Origin: Acinetobacter suaedae
GTDB taxonomy: Bacteria; Pseudomonadota; Gammaproteobacteria; Pseudomonadales; Moraxellaceae
Length of the DNA stretch: 64,000 nt
Direction of reading: 5' to 3'
Assembly: GCF_008630915.1 (NCBI RefSeq)
Contig: NZ_CP043909.1
Location: 124,001-188,000 of the forward strand
Positions 47,407 to 55,815 of this stretch are shown here, one piece after another; the first letter of the stretch is position 1; each line of letters starts with the position of its first letter. The notes beneath the pieces are model-generated. The model worked only from the letters and a program-made list of their open reading frames with translations, was not told where the DNA came from and ran no database searches. The position numbers were made by a program, and so were the translations under genes.

Positions 47407-48510
47407 TCAAGCTGATTTTGCAGTGACTTGAGACAATTGTTGTTGTTCTAATTGCCGTACCAGCGGTAATACTTTTTCACCAAAATATTCCACCTCCTCA
47501 ATAAAATGTAGAAAACCTGACAGGATCAGATCTACACCGACCTGTTTTAAAGCTACAATTCGTTCCGCAATTTGCTGTGGTGTACCAATCAAATTGGTTT
47601 TAAAGCCATCATTGTATTGCACAAGATCATCAAAGCTTGATTTAGCCCAATTTCCTTCTTGTTCTGGCGCTGCAGCCCCTGCTTCACGTGTTGCATCACC
47701 AAAGGCATTGACTGCCTCTACATTTGCCTTAGCGATGATTTCATTTAGCACAGCATGAGCTTCTTGCTCTGTATCTCGGGCGATAATAAAAGCATTCACT
47801 CCGATTTTCACTTGGCGATTTTCGAGTTTTGCTTTGGCACGTACATCATCGATTTGCTTTTTGATCTCTGCGACGCTATTGCCATTGGTAAAATACCAAT
47901 CTGAGACACGCGCTGCCATATCACGAGCTGCGCGGGAGCTGCCGCCTTGAAAGACCTCAATATAAGGTTTTTGCAAAGGTTTTGGTTTTAGCGTGTAGTT
48001 GTGAAACTGGTAGTATTTACCTTCAAAGCTATAATTGTCTGTAGTCCAAATACCTTTGAGTGTCCGAATAAACTCTTCAGAGCGAACATAACGTTGATCA
48101 TGCTCAGGCCAAGGCTCACCGATTGCATCAAACTCTCCACGAAACCAACCACTCACGACATTGATTGCGATGCGACCTTGAGTTAAATAGTCAATGGTCG
48201 CGAGTTGCTTCGCTGCAAGTGCAGGTTTCCAAGGACCCGGCAGAATTGCTGCGATGACTTTGAGTTTCTCTGTTTTTGCCAACAAAGCATGACTAAAGCT
48301 CACCGATTCATGTTGATTTTCTGCACCATAGCCCGCGGTAAAACGGATTTGGGTGAGCGCGTATTCAAACCCATTTTTTTCTGCGGTTTGTGCTAAACGG
48401 ATATTGTAGTCATAGCTCCAATCAGTGCGTTGTTCGATGTTACTGACCACAAGTCCGCCACTGACATTGGGAACCCAATACGCAAATTTAATTGCAGATG
48501 AAATAGTCAT
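47407..48510 (-). CDS. sfnG: Dimethylsulfone monooxygenase
   Basis: A 367-residue bacterial-luciferase-like flavin monooxygenase converting dimethylsulfone to methanesulfinate using FMNH2. 'FAYWVPNVSGGLV' and 'RIAINVVSGWFRGEFDAIGEPWPEHDQRY' match SfnG; the Trp/His-rich active site and 'EVFQGGSSRAARDMAA' are family features. It follows the FMN reductase msuE by 22 bp on the minus strand, so reductase and monooxygenase are one operon for sulfur scavenging. Confidence 0.93.
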   Translation of the reverse strand: MTISSAIKFAYWVPNVSGGLVVSNIEQRTDWSYDYNIRLAQTAEKNGFEYALTQIRFTAGYGAENQHESVSFSHALLAKTEKLKVIAAILPGPWKPALAAKQLATIDYLTQGRIAINVVSGWFRGEFDAIGEPWPEHDQRYVRSEEFIRTLKGIWTTDNYSFEGKYYQFHNYTLKPKPLQKPYIEVFQGGSSRAARDMAARVSDWYFTNGNSVAEIKKQIDDVRAKAKLENRQVKIGVNAFIIARDTEQEAHAVLNEIIAKANVEAVNAFGDATREAGAAAPEQEGNWAKSSFDDLVQYNDGFKTNLIGTPQQIAERIVALKQVGVDLILSGFLHFIEEVEYFGEKVLPLVRQLEQQQLSQVTAKSA

Positions 48511-48532
48511 TTTTTACCCTCTAAATAGTCTT

Positions 48533-49279
48533 CTAAGCGACGTGGGTTAAATTTTTTGTAGGTTTGGGGTGTAAGCGAGATTCCGCGGCATCGAGGTCTG
48601 GAACAGCTGCTGATGGTAAAACCTCTGCTTGTTCAATTTGCTTGTTGATCCCCAAGTTCTGATTGGCCTGCTCAGTTTTGGCTTTGATGACTGCTGCGCG
48701 TTGTCCCTTGGCAGGCGCCCATTCCAGAATAGGTAAGGCACGGGCAACGGCTAAGGTGATGCGATCAGACAATTGCTCACTATTGACGGTGTACGCTGGC
48801 GTGAAATCACGATCTGTCGCGTATACACCGATCGGTAAGGTTTGCGCTTGGAAAAAGCTAAACAAAGGGCGTAGTTGATGCTCGAGTACCAAAGCATGGC
48901 GGTCGCTACCACCCGAAGCAGCCAATAGTACAGGAACATCAACTAAGGCAGTTTGTTCAACGAAATCAAAAAAGTGTTTAAATAGCCCTGTAAACGAAGC
49001 ACGATAAACAGGTGTTCCAACAATTAATGCATCTGCAGCCTCTACCGCAGCCAAATCATCTTGTACACGTTGTGGTAATTGGTTGCGATAGATTGCACCA
49101 CCCAATAAAGGTCCGATTTCACTGAGTTTTACAAAATGGACTTTGATCTGCGTTGCTTCTGCAAGCTCATCAAGAATTGCTTGAACGAGACTTTCTGTTT
49201 TTGATGGACTATTCAAGCCACCTGAAACGGCAACGATGTTGAGCGGAGTAGAAACAGTATTACGATTGGACATAGACAT
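48533..49279 (-). CDS. msuE: NADH-dependent FMN reductase MsuE
   Basis: A 248-residue flavodoxin-like reductase supplying FMNH2 to SfnG. 'VAVSGGLNSPSKTESLV' is the phosphate loop and 'GTPVYRASFTGLFKHFFDF' the flavin site. The C-terminal 40 residues are variable. The start is at 49279 or two codons inside (49273). It is the first gene of msuE-sfnG. I searched the leader for a sigma-54 -24/-12 pair, as SfnR control would require, and saw none with the GG/GC spacing. Confidence 0.9.
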   Translation of the reverse strand: MSMSNRNTVSTPLNIVAVSGGLNSPSKTESLVQAILDELAEATQIKVHFVKLSEIGPLLGGAIYRNQLPQRVQDDLAAVEAADALIVGTPVYRASFTGLFKHFFDFVEQTALVDVPVLLAASGGSDRHALVLEHQLRPLFSFFQAQTLPIGVYATDRDFTPAYTVNSEQLSDRITLAVARALPILEWAPAKGQRAAVIKAKTEQANQNLGINKQIEQAEVLPSAAVPDLDAAESRLHPKPTKNLTHVA

Positions 49280-49283
49280 TGCC

Positions 49284-49317
49284 TAAATAAAAGTTCATTA
49301 CGAATGGCTTTTATTTA
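49284..49317. repeat. 10-bp inverted repeat in the msuE leader
   Basis: Perfect arms TAAATAAAAG and CTTTTATTTA with a 14-nt loop lie immediately upstream of the msuE start. It could be an operator or an mRNA hairpin. The rest of the 344-bp msuE/response-regulator divergent region is AT-rich and shows nothing else I can name. Confidence 0.45.
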
Positions 49318-49623
49318 TCTACGTCTGATGTCGTGCTGTAAAATAAGGAAATGCTGCAAGCTTATCTGATTTAAAGATATATCGCCTAAGCATACAAAAT
49401 CGTAAATTTACGATGATTTAATTTTATGTTTCTATTCAAAATTTTTAAGATCGAACCATCATCGTGATGATTTATACAAATATATGATTTATTTTACTGG
49501 AAAAAGAAAGAAAAAATGTCAGAGTGCTTGACCAATGGTTTATTTAAAAATAGGCTTAGATAGGTTAATTTTAATAAACACCGTACAGTGACGTACTAAA
49601 ACAGCAGATTGCTTATAGCGCTT

Positions 49624-50277
49624 ATGAATATTTTAATTGTAGATGATCACCCTCTCTTTAGACACGCTTTAATTCAAGCGGTGCGTTACAGTTTGCCACA
49701 AGCGCAGATTCAAGAAACGGCTGATGTAGATGAGTTCTATAAGCGTTTAGAGCATGGTGCTGAACCTGATTTAGTTTTGCTTGATTTAAACCTTCCTGGT
49801 GCATCGGGTTTTTCTGCTCTAGTTTATGTGCGAGCACAATATCCGGCGATTCCAATTATTGTGGTCTCAGCGCATGAAGAGGTTTCAATTATTCAACGTG
49901 CCATTGCTCATGGGGCAATGGGATATATCCCCAAATCATCTCATCCAAGCCATATTGGTGAAGCCATCAAGCATGTTCTAGATGGCGAAATCTGGCTACC
50001 ACCAAATTTACCGACACATGCGAGCTTTGACCCAAGAGCAGCAGATGAAACTGCTTTGGCAGAACGCTTGCAGTCCTTAACGCCACAGCAATTTCGCGTA
50101 CTCATGATGGTTGCTGAAGGCTTATTAAATAAACAAATTGCTTATGAACTTGATGTCTCTGAGGCAACAATTAAAGCACATGTGACGGCAATTTTCCGTA
50201 AATTGGGCGTGCAGAATCGTACTCAAGCCGTTTTAGCGATCAGTGCGTTAAATATTGATGAGAAGAAAATTTCCTGA
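49624..50277 (+). CDS. NarL/LuxR-family response regulator
   Basis: A 217-residue two-domain response regulator: receiver with the Asp7/Asp8 acidic pair, phosphoacceptor Asp54 in 'LVLLDLNLPG' and a switch Lys in 'GYIPKSS', then a C-terminal LuxR HTH ('LTPQQFRVLMMVAEGLLNKQIAYELDVSEATIKAHVTAIFRKLGVQNRTQAV'). No histidine kinase is adjacent, so it is an orphan here. Its look and nearness to acs suggest an ErdR/AgmR-like role in acetate or alcohol use, an inference only. It starts at ATG 49624. Confidence 0.88.
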   Translation: MNILIVDDHPLFRHALIQAVRYSLPQAQIQETADVDEFYKRLEHGAEPDLVLLDLNLPGASGFSALVYVRAQYPAIPIIVVSAHEEVSIIQRAIAHGAMGYIPKSSHPSHIGEAIKHVLDGEIWLPPNLPTHASFDPRAADETALAERLQSLTPQQFRVLMMVAEGLLNKQIAYELDVSEATIKAHVTAIFRKLGVQNRTQAVLAISALNIDEKKIS

Positions 50278-50321
50278 TTTTATTTTTCAGTTATTATCGA
50301 TTTATTCTGCAAATCGTTGCA

Positions 50322-50355
50322 TAAAAAAACCAGTTCAAAAGAACTGGTTTTTTTA
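50322..50355. terminator. Bidirectional terminator
   Basis: Stem core AACCAGTTC / GAACTGGTT with A and T runs on both sides, between the response regulator and the convergent porin paralogue 3. Confidence 0.92.
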
Positions 50356-50396
50356 TTATGAATCATGTGTTCTATAGGAAGAACCAAAATCCAAAA

Positions 50397-51317
50397 TTAG
50401 AAACGGAACTTCGCGTTTAAGCCGATAGTTTGCGTATCTAAGTTTACAGTTTCAGCATCTTCATCTAGGAAGCTTTTCGCATTTGCATTTACGTAGCTTG
50501 CACCAACAGCAATCGCTGGAGTGATGAAGTAATTTACATTTGCACCCCAAGCTGATTTGATTGGAGAGAATTTGTCATTTGCTTGGTTAGAGCTTGCACT
50601 TACTTCTGCATAAGAAGCACCAACGCTTAACTTAGGTGTTACATAGAAGTCAGTTTTTAATTCATAAGCGGTTGTATCGCCATAAACAAGACCTGCTTCG
50701 AAACCTACAGCCATGTTTGTACCGTCGATGTTACCAACGTATTTAGTACGCGCAGTGATTGCGTCTTGGTCTTCACCAATAACTAATGGTTGAGCAAATG
50801 ATTTAGCAATACCACTAGAAAGTACGCTGTTAGCATCTAAAGCAAATTGGTCAGCAATGTTAGTATAACCAACAGCAACTAAGAAATTAGGTGCAAGCAT
50901 TGTACCTACTTCTAATGCGAAGCGGTCGCCATTGTCTCGCTCATCATCACTTTTAGATTTAGTGTGGCTATAAGATGCGCTTGTATATACTGGTAGGTAA
51001 GGTGTTGGAATATAAGCTTCACCTTTAGCACCATAAGATTGGGTTTTAGATGTTACAACTTCATCGCCGCTTAATTTTGCAAAGCTATATGCTGCAGAAA
51101 CATTAGAAGCTTGGTTTAAGAACGCAGCTTCAGCTAAAGGACCTTTAGAAGTGTCTACATCTTTGAAGTAATAAGTTGCTTGACCAGCACCAGTGAAGTC
51201 TTTGTCATTTGCATCAGTTGCGTTGATGAATTCAGATTGACCTTGAACTTCTACTTGGTAAGCGTTAGCACCGGTCATGGCTAATAATAAAGCAGTGGCT
51301 AAACCGAGTTTTTTCAT
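50397..51317 (-). CDS. Porin-like outer-membrane barrel protein (paralogue 3)
   Basis: A 306-residue protein with a signal peptide (cleavage ...GANA-YQVE), block 'GQATYYFKDVDTSKGPLAEAAFLNQASNVS' equivalent to that in the two other paralogues, and C terminus GLNAKFRF typical of BAM-dependent barrels. I start at ATG 51317 with GGAAAT upstream; the frame from 51362 would precede the signal peptide. Codon choice is strongly biased to frequent codons, suggesting high expression. The solute is unknown. Confidence 0.83.
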   Translation of the reverse strand: MKKLGLATALLLAMTGANAYQVEVQGQSEFINATDANDKDFTGAGQATYYFKDVDTSKGPLAEAAFLNQASNVSAAYSFAKLSGDEVVTSKTQSYGAKGEAYIPTPYLPVYTSASYSHTKSKSDDERDNGDRFALEVGTMLAPNFLVAVGYTNIADQFALDANSVLSSGIAKSFAQPLVIGEDQDAITARTKYVGNIDGTNMAVGFEAGLVYGDTTAYELKTDFYVTPKLSVGASYAEVSASSNQANDKFSPIKSAWGANVNYFITPAIAVGASYVNANAKSFLDEDAETVNLDTQTIGLNAKFRF

Positions 51318-52038
51318 AATAATTTCCAGCTTTAACAGTGATTGAGTTAAGTTGGGAGTCATTGTATTGTAACAAAGTATGTTGTCAATGTCATAAATCG
51401 AATTACTCGACCAAGGGTAAGATCTTAATAAAGAGCTGTTTAAAAATCAGACAAAAGCATCATTTCTTGTCAACCTGAAAGAAAGTATATAACTAACAGT
51501 TAGATATGGTGGGTTTGTCATGAAAATGTGCACTTCGTATACCTTAGTAATGCTGTATTGTTGATTGGTTAAATCGATTGTTTTGATCGTTTTTTTCACT
51601 TAATATTGGTTGAACATTGTCATAAACTTGCCATGAAAAATGTGTTTTTGGTGTGGATTTTTTACAATTATGCGATGAATGTGGCAAAAAAATAACGAGT
51701 ATTTTGTTTGAAAAATGCTCTTTATTTGAGGGTAAAAAACAAAAAGTAATAGTTTTTAATTTGATAAACCGATTATAAATTGAAAAGTAATTTGTTTAAT
51801 TCACTTTACATTATGAGGCATAGTTCACATAATGCGTATCAAGAGATATGTAATTTGCATTTTACGATCTCCTAACATTTTCCTTGTGTATTTTTAAGTT
51901 TACTAGCTCGGCTTTCCCCAAGGTCGAGCTTTTTTTTATTTGCTTAAAGTAGAAGATTTAGATCAAGAAATATGACAAAGCAATTTGTATAAAAGATCTA
52001 TAGTAACGATTAAATTCCGATAATTTTAAATACAGACA
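51318..52038. other. Long AT-rich intergenic region before the OXA gene
   Basis: 721 bp with no credible ORF. It contains the porin 3 promoter and leader on the minus strand, a weak hairpin (GAGTATTTT/AAAAATGCTC, near 51696-51719), an orphan plus-strand terminator at 51905-51938, and then about 100 bp of OXA leader. No insertion sequence or ISAba1-like end is present. Confidence 0.6.
51905..51938 (+). terminator. Orphan plus-strand terminator (possible sRNA 3' end)
   Basis: Stem AGCTCG / CGAGCT extends with wobble and A-T pairs towards a CCCC loop and is followed by T8. No plus-strand gene lies between 50278 and this point, and there is a strong terminator at 50322. It therefore probably ends an unannotated transcript arising within 51400-51900. 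Confidence 0.6.
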
Positions 52039-52869
52039 ATGAAGCAATCAAAATTATTTATCTTTACTGCGCTTATTGGTATTGGATTTGCCAATGTCGC
52101 TTGCCAACACTTTCATGTTCCAATGCAATCGAGTGGCGTTGAACATAGTCAAGAAGCGAAGATTGCCTCCTTATTTCAGAATGTTCAAACGACAGGCGTT
52201 CTGATTACCTTTGATGGGCAGAAGTTCAAAGCATACGGCAATGATTTGAATCGTGCCAATACTGCATATATTCCAGCGTCAACTTTCAAAATATTAAATG
52301 CTTTGATTGGCATTGAACATGATAAGACCTCACCAAATGAAGTATTTAAGTGGGACGGTCAGAAACGTGCTTTTGAAAGTTGGGAAAAAGATCTGACTTT
52401 AGCTGAAGCCATGCAAGCTTCCGCTGTACCTGTTTATCAAGCGCTTGCCCAGAGAATTGGATTGGATTTGATGGCAAAAGAAGTCAAAAGCGTCGGGTTT
52501 GGAAATATGGAAATTGGGACACAAGTTGATAATTTTTGGCTCATTGGACCATTAAAAATTACGCCAATCGAAGAAGCCCAATTTGCTTACAGTCTTGCAA
52601 AGCAGGAACTCCCGTTTAAACAAACAACTCAAAAGCAAGTGATCGATATGTTGCTGGTGGATGAAATACGGGGAACTAAAATTTACGCCAAAAGTGGTTG
52701 GGGAATGGATATTACCCCGCAAGTAGGATGGTGGACTGGATGGATTGAAGATCCGAACGGAAAAGTGATCGCTTTTTCTCTCAATATGGAAATGAATCAA
52801 TCTGCACATGCAGCCGCACGTAAAGAAATTGTTTATCAAGCATTAACCCAATTGAATCTATTAAAGTGA
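52039..52869 (+). CDS. OXA-type class D beta-lactamase
   Basis: A 276-residue serine beta-lactamase of the Acinetobacter carbapenem-hydrolysing OXA group. Active-site motifs: S81-T-F-K84 (nucleophile Ser81, carbamylated Lys84), SAV at 128-130, FGN at 154-156 (Phe instead of Tyr, usual in these enzymes), KSG at 218-220, and WWTG at 231-234. The N terminus is a signal peptide ending FANVAC; Cys22 could be lipidated, but Asn at -3 is not a standard lipobox. It is a single gene without IS or integron context, as expected for an intrinsic, weakly expressed chromosomal OXA. I cannot assign an allele number. Confidence 0.95.
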   Translation: MKQSKLFIFTALIGIGFANVACQHFHVPMQSSGVEHSQEAKIASLFQNVQTTGVLITFDGQKFKAYGNDLNRANTAYIPASTFKILNALIGIEHDKTSPNEVFKWDGQKRAFESWEKDLTLAEAMQASAVPVYQALAQRIGLDLMAKEVKSVGFGNMEIGTQVDNFWLIGPLKITPIEEAQFAYSLAKQELPFKQTTQKQVIDMLLVDEIRGTKIYAKSGWGMDITPQVGWWTGWIEDPNGKVIAFSLNMEMNQSAHAAARKEIVYQALTQLNLLK

Positions 52870-52890
52870 GTAAGGTTCTGGTCTTTGAGC

Positions 52891-53003
52891 AAAAAAAAGC
52901 CCAATCTCTTAGCATGAGTTGGGCTGATAAATAGGATGTTTATACTTGGGGGAGAAAACATCCTAGAGGGTAATTTGTATTTAGTCAGTCATTCATATGG
53001 CTT
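52891..53003 (-). ncRNA. Candidate trans-acting sRNA with C-rich loop
   Basis: On the minus strand a 9-bp perfect hairpin (AGGATGTTT/AAACATCCT, 52964-52933) presents a loop containing CTCCCCC, then an intrinsic terminator (AGCCCAA/TTGGGCT, 52925-52898) ends in T8. The T-run exists only on the minus strand, and no minus-strand gene lies to the right before 54935. A possible promoter is TTTACA (53038-53033), 17 bp, CATACT. A C-rich unpaired loop could pair with Shine-Dalgarno sequences. The 5' end is a guess. Confidence 0.5.
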
Positions 53004-53196
53004 AATCAAAGTATGTGGTTTGACGATTGATTTGTAAAATTGATAATTTTTATTTTTACAATCTGTTTCGGCAATGATGTTGGTAGAGGTATATGATGTC
53101 GATCGCTTAAAGGTGTTGTGATTGTAAGAACATCGCTAAAATGTTTACTTGATTGTTAATTGATCAAAATGATTGGTGAGAAAGCAGGGTGTGTTC

Positions 53197-54918
53197 ATGG
53201 GACGTGATTTAAAAAACTCAAAACTACGTTCTGAGCAAATTAGCCTTCGTTTGTTTTCATGTATGATTGTGATTATTTTATCGATCTTATATATCTCTAT
53301 ACCGCTGATTATTCGCAGCTATCAAGAATATATTGAAACCAAACAGGTATTAACAGAAACAACAAGTTTACGGGCTTTGGTGAAGACCGTGAATAAAATT
53401 TCTAGAGAACGTGCACCTGCCAATAAGGTAATGTCCAGTACACCAGATGAATTGGCGGTAAACCAAGCTGAATTACACGCTTTTAGACGTATTGTAGATT
53501 CTGAAATTGATCAAACGGTTACAATCTTGGAGCAAGGTGGCTTTCCGTCAATTGCTCAATCTTTACAAACGGATTTAAAGGCAGAGTTGGCTCAAGCACG
53601 AATTACTGTTGATGCTTATGCATTAATTCCACCTCATCAACGAACATCATTACAGTTTGATCAAGCGATTTTATCCATGTTTGCTGCATGGGATGAGGCA
53701 CGTGAGCTTTTGAATAAGTTGATGATCCAGTCAAAAAGCAAGGACAGTAAAATTTCAAATTATTTTACGTCTATTTTGATTTTAACCGATATGCGAGATC
53801 AGGCGGGCCGTGTTGCTTCCAATATCATGGCACCAGTCACTTTTGATGAAAAAATCTCAGATGAAAATCTAGCTCGATCTTTACAAACGCAACATCAAAC
53901 TTATTACTTATGGGCTTTGGTCGACACCATTCATTTAGAGCAATCTAAAACACCTGAATATAATCGGTTGCATCAACGAGTCAAAACTGAGTTTTTAGAT
54001 CAGGGACTTCCTATAGTGACTCGATTGCTACTTCAGAGCAAAAATAATGAAGACTACTTCATTTCTGGAACGGAACTCACTGAGCAAATTGTAGATAAGT
54101 TCACAACAGTGATGGATTTACAAAACTATATTTTAGATTACAGTATTGAATTTGCTACAACTCAAAAAAAGCATGCACAACAACAGTTTCTTTTTACACT
54201 TGGTATTTCTAGTTTATCTTTATTAATCGCACTTTTTACCATGATCTATGCCAAGCAAAAAGTGTTTAGCCCATTAATCAAAGCACGAAATATGATTCTA
54301 GGATTATCCGATGTCAGCGATGAGCCTGTGAATCCAGCCAAATCTCGAAATGAATTCTATTCCTTATTTGAGGCGATAGATAAACTCAAAGTTATGCTGG
54401 GTCAACGGGATACGATGGAGTTGCAATTAAAGCAGATTGCAAATTCGGATCCGTTGACAGGGGTATCTAATCGCCTTGCACTAGATGAGTATCTTGATTT
54501 ACTTCAATCTAAACCTGAGCTTCTTAGGCATTTAGGTGTGATTGTCATTGATATTGATAATTTTAAATTTGTGAATGATCAATATGGGCATATTGTTGGT
54601 GATCAGGTCATCAGTATGATTGCGGATCAGCTAAAGCACAATGTACGTGCATCAGATTTAATCGTCCGTTATGGTGGTGATGAATTTTTGGTGGTCATTG
54701 AAAATATTCAGTTAGATGCCGCAAAACAAATTGCGGAAAGTATTCGTTTGGAAATTTCTAATGCATCGATTGAGGTTTCAAGTTTGGGTGAGATCATTCA
54801 AGTTTCGGTGAGTATTGGTGTCGCAGTCGGTGCAGAAAGCTGGCTTGAACTGTTAGAAAATGCGGATCAATCGATGTTAAGGGCTAAGGCAAAAGGGAAG
54901 AATGTGGTAGAACATTAG
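53197..54918 (+). CDS. Membrane-bound diguanylate cyclase (GGDEF)
   Basis: A 573-residue inner-membrane enzyme. Helix 1 (about 19-39), a roughly 280-residue helical periplasmic sensor without a recognised domain, helix 2 (about 330-350), a short HAMP-like linker, then a GGDEF domain with intact GGDEF at 493-497 and product-inhibition site RASD at 484-487 (five residues upstream). It should make c-di-GMP and be feedback-controlled; no EAL domain is present. I use the ATG at 53197 (AGGG upstream); the TTG at 53173 is unlikely. Confidence 0.92.
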   Translation: MGRDLKNSKLRSEQISLRLFSCMIVIILSILYISIPLIIRSYQEYIETKQVLTETTSLRALVKTVNKISRERAPANKVMSSTPDELAVNQAELHAFRRIVDSEIDQTVTILEQGGFPSIAQSLQTDLKAELAQARITVDAYALIPPHQRTSLQFDQAILSMFAAWDEARELLNKLMIQSKSKDSKISNYFTSILILTDMRDQAGRVASNIMAPVTFDEKISDENLARSLQTQHQTYYLWALVDTIHLEQSKTPEYNRLHQRVKTEFLDQGLPIVTRLLLQSKNNEDYFISGTELTEQIVDKFTTVMDLQNYILDYSIEFATTQKKHAQQQFLFTLGISSLSLLIALFTMIYAKQKVFSPLIKARNMILGLSDVSDEPVNPAKSRNEFYSLFEAIDKLKVMLGQRDTMELQLKQIANSDPLTGVSNRLALDEYLDLLQSKPELLRHLGVIVIDIDNFKFVNDQYGHIVGDQVISMIADQLKHNVRASDLIVRYGGDEFLVVIENIQLDAAKQIAESIRLEISNASIEVSSLGEIIQVSVSIGVAVGAESWLELLENADQSMLRAKAKGKNVVEH

Positions 54919-54934
54919 TACTTTAGGATTTCAA

Positions 54935-55747
54935 TCAAATTATCTTTTCGACATGGGTAAATGTATATCTTTTTAGTTTCTTTTTTGCGCTGTATGTTGG
55001 TAATGCCGATAAAGCAATTTTTCCATTTTTAGGATCACCATTTGATTCATGTAAGGACCAACTTAATATTTCTTTCTCTGATTGTGATAAACTTTCAGCA
55101 TTAAATGAAATAGTATGGTCTAATGATTCGTCAAAAAATTTCCCTACATGGGTAATATTATTATAACGAGTAACATTACCTTGGATATTATCAATAATCT
55201 TATTTGATTTTTGTATCTCTACACTTTGTAGAGATTGTCTATTTAAATTGATACTACCTTCTTTTCTAGGGGAGGATATATTAATTCTAATATTTTCATC
55301 AGTACGGATTGGTCTATGAGCCTCAAATAATGGAGTTTCTAATGCAACTTCTAGATCATCAAAATAAGGCTCTATTCTCTCAATAATTTTTTTATTTGTA
55401 GTAGAGTAATCAATATTCATTACACGATTCCAAGTATATTTTATAGCCTCCCATAAAGCAGTTGCAGCTAGTCCTGAATAGATAGGGTTTTCATAAACAA
55501 TAGAAATTAACTGTTCAAAACTACCTTGTTTTGATGTTTCTAAAAATATACGTCCCCCACTCATAGTATTTCCTTTTGTACGAATTTCTCCTTTATTAAG
55601 AAAAGCATGTGCCGTTATAGCTATTGCTTTTGAAAAACCTTGAAATGAGATAGATGCATCGTATAAATCTAAATGATGATTATCTGCATCACCATTTTCA
55701 TATTTAAGTTTAATTTTAAGGATTTCTTTTTTAGGTTTATTGGTCAT
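54935..55747 (-). CDS. Uncharacterised accessory protein
   Basis: A 270-residue soluble protein without signal peptide or membrane helix, apart from a short apolar stretch (IYSGLAATALWEAI, about 88-101). The N-terminal part 'LKIKLKYENGDADNHHLDLYDAS' is the most distinctive block and resembles an uncharacterised family I recall as DUF7946; I cannot confirm it. The gene is markedly AT-rich compared with uvrA and the cyclase gene around it, and a 14-bp inverted repeat spans its promoter, both signs of acquisition. It is on the uvrA strand, 68 bp downstream. Function unknown. Confidence 0.65.
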   Translation of the reverse strand: MTNKPKKEILKIKLKYENGDADNHHLDLYDASISFQGFSKAIAITAHAFLNKGEIRTKGNTMSGGRIFLETSKQGSFEQLISIVYENPIYSGLAATALWEAIKYTWNRVMNIDYSTTNKKIIERIEPYFDDLEVALETPLFEAHRPIRTDENIRINISSPRKEGSINLNRQSLQSVEIQKSNKIIDNIQGNVTRYNNITHVGKFFDESLDHTISFNAESLSQSEKEILSWSLHESNGDPKNGKIALSALPTYSAKKKLKRYTFTHVEKII

Positions 55748-55751
55748 TTTA

Positions 55752-55798
55752 AAGTTTATGTTACAGAACTATAATATCTATATTTGTAACATAAACTT
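55752..55798. promoter_or_regulatory. 14-bp perfect inverted repeat at promoter of the unknown gene
   Basis: Arms AAGTTTATGTTACA (55752-55765) and TGTAACATAAACTT (55785-55798) are separated by 19 bp. The spacer contains a minus-strand TATTAT -10 candidate, so the arms flank the promoter core and end 5 bp before the start codon. This looks like an autorepression site. Confidence 0.6.
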
Positions 55799-55815
55799 AG
55801 TTTTAACAAAAGATA

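Noticed and set aside
55785..55812. Possible second pdif-like site (TGTAACATAA... then TTTTAACAAAA)
   Set aside because: Only about 16 of 22 positions fit XerC/XerD halves and the match is explained by the inverted repeat arm.
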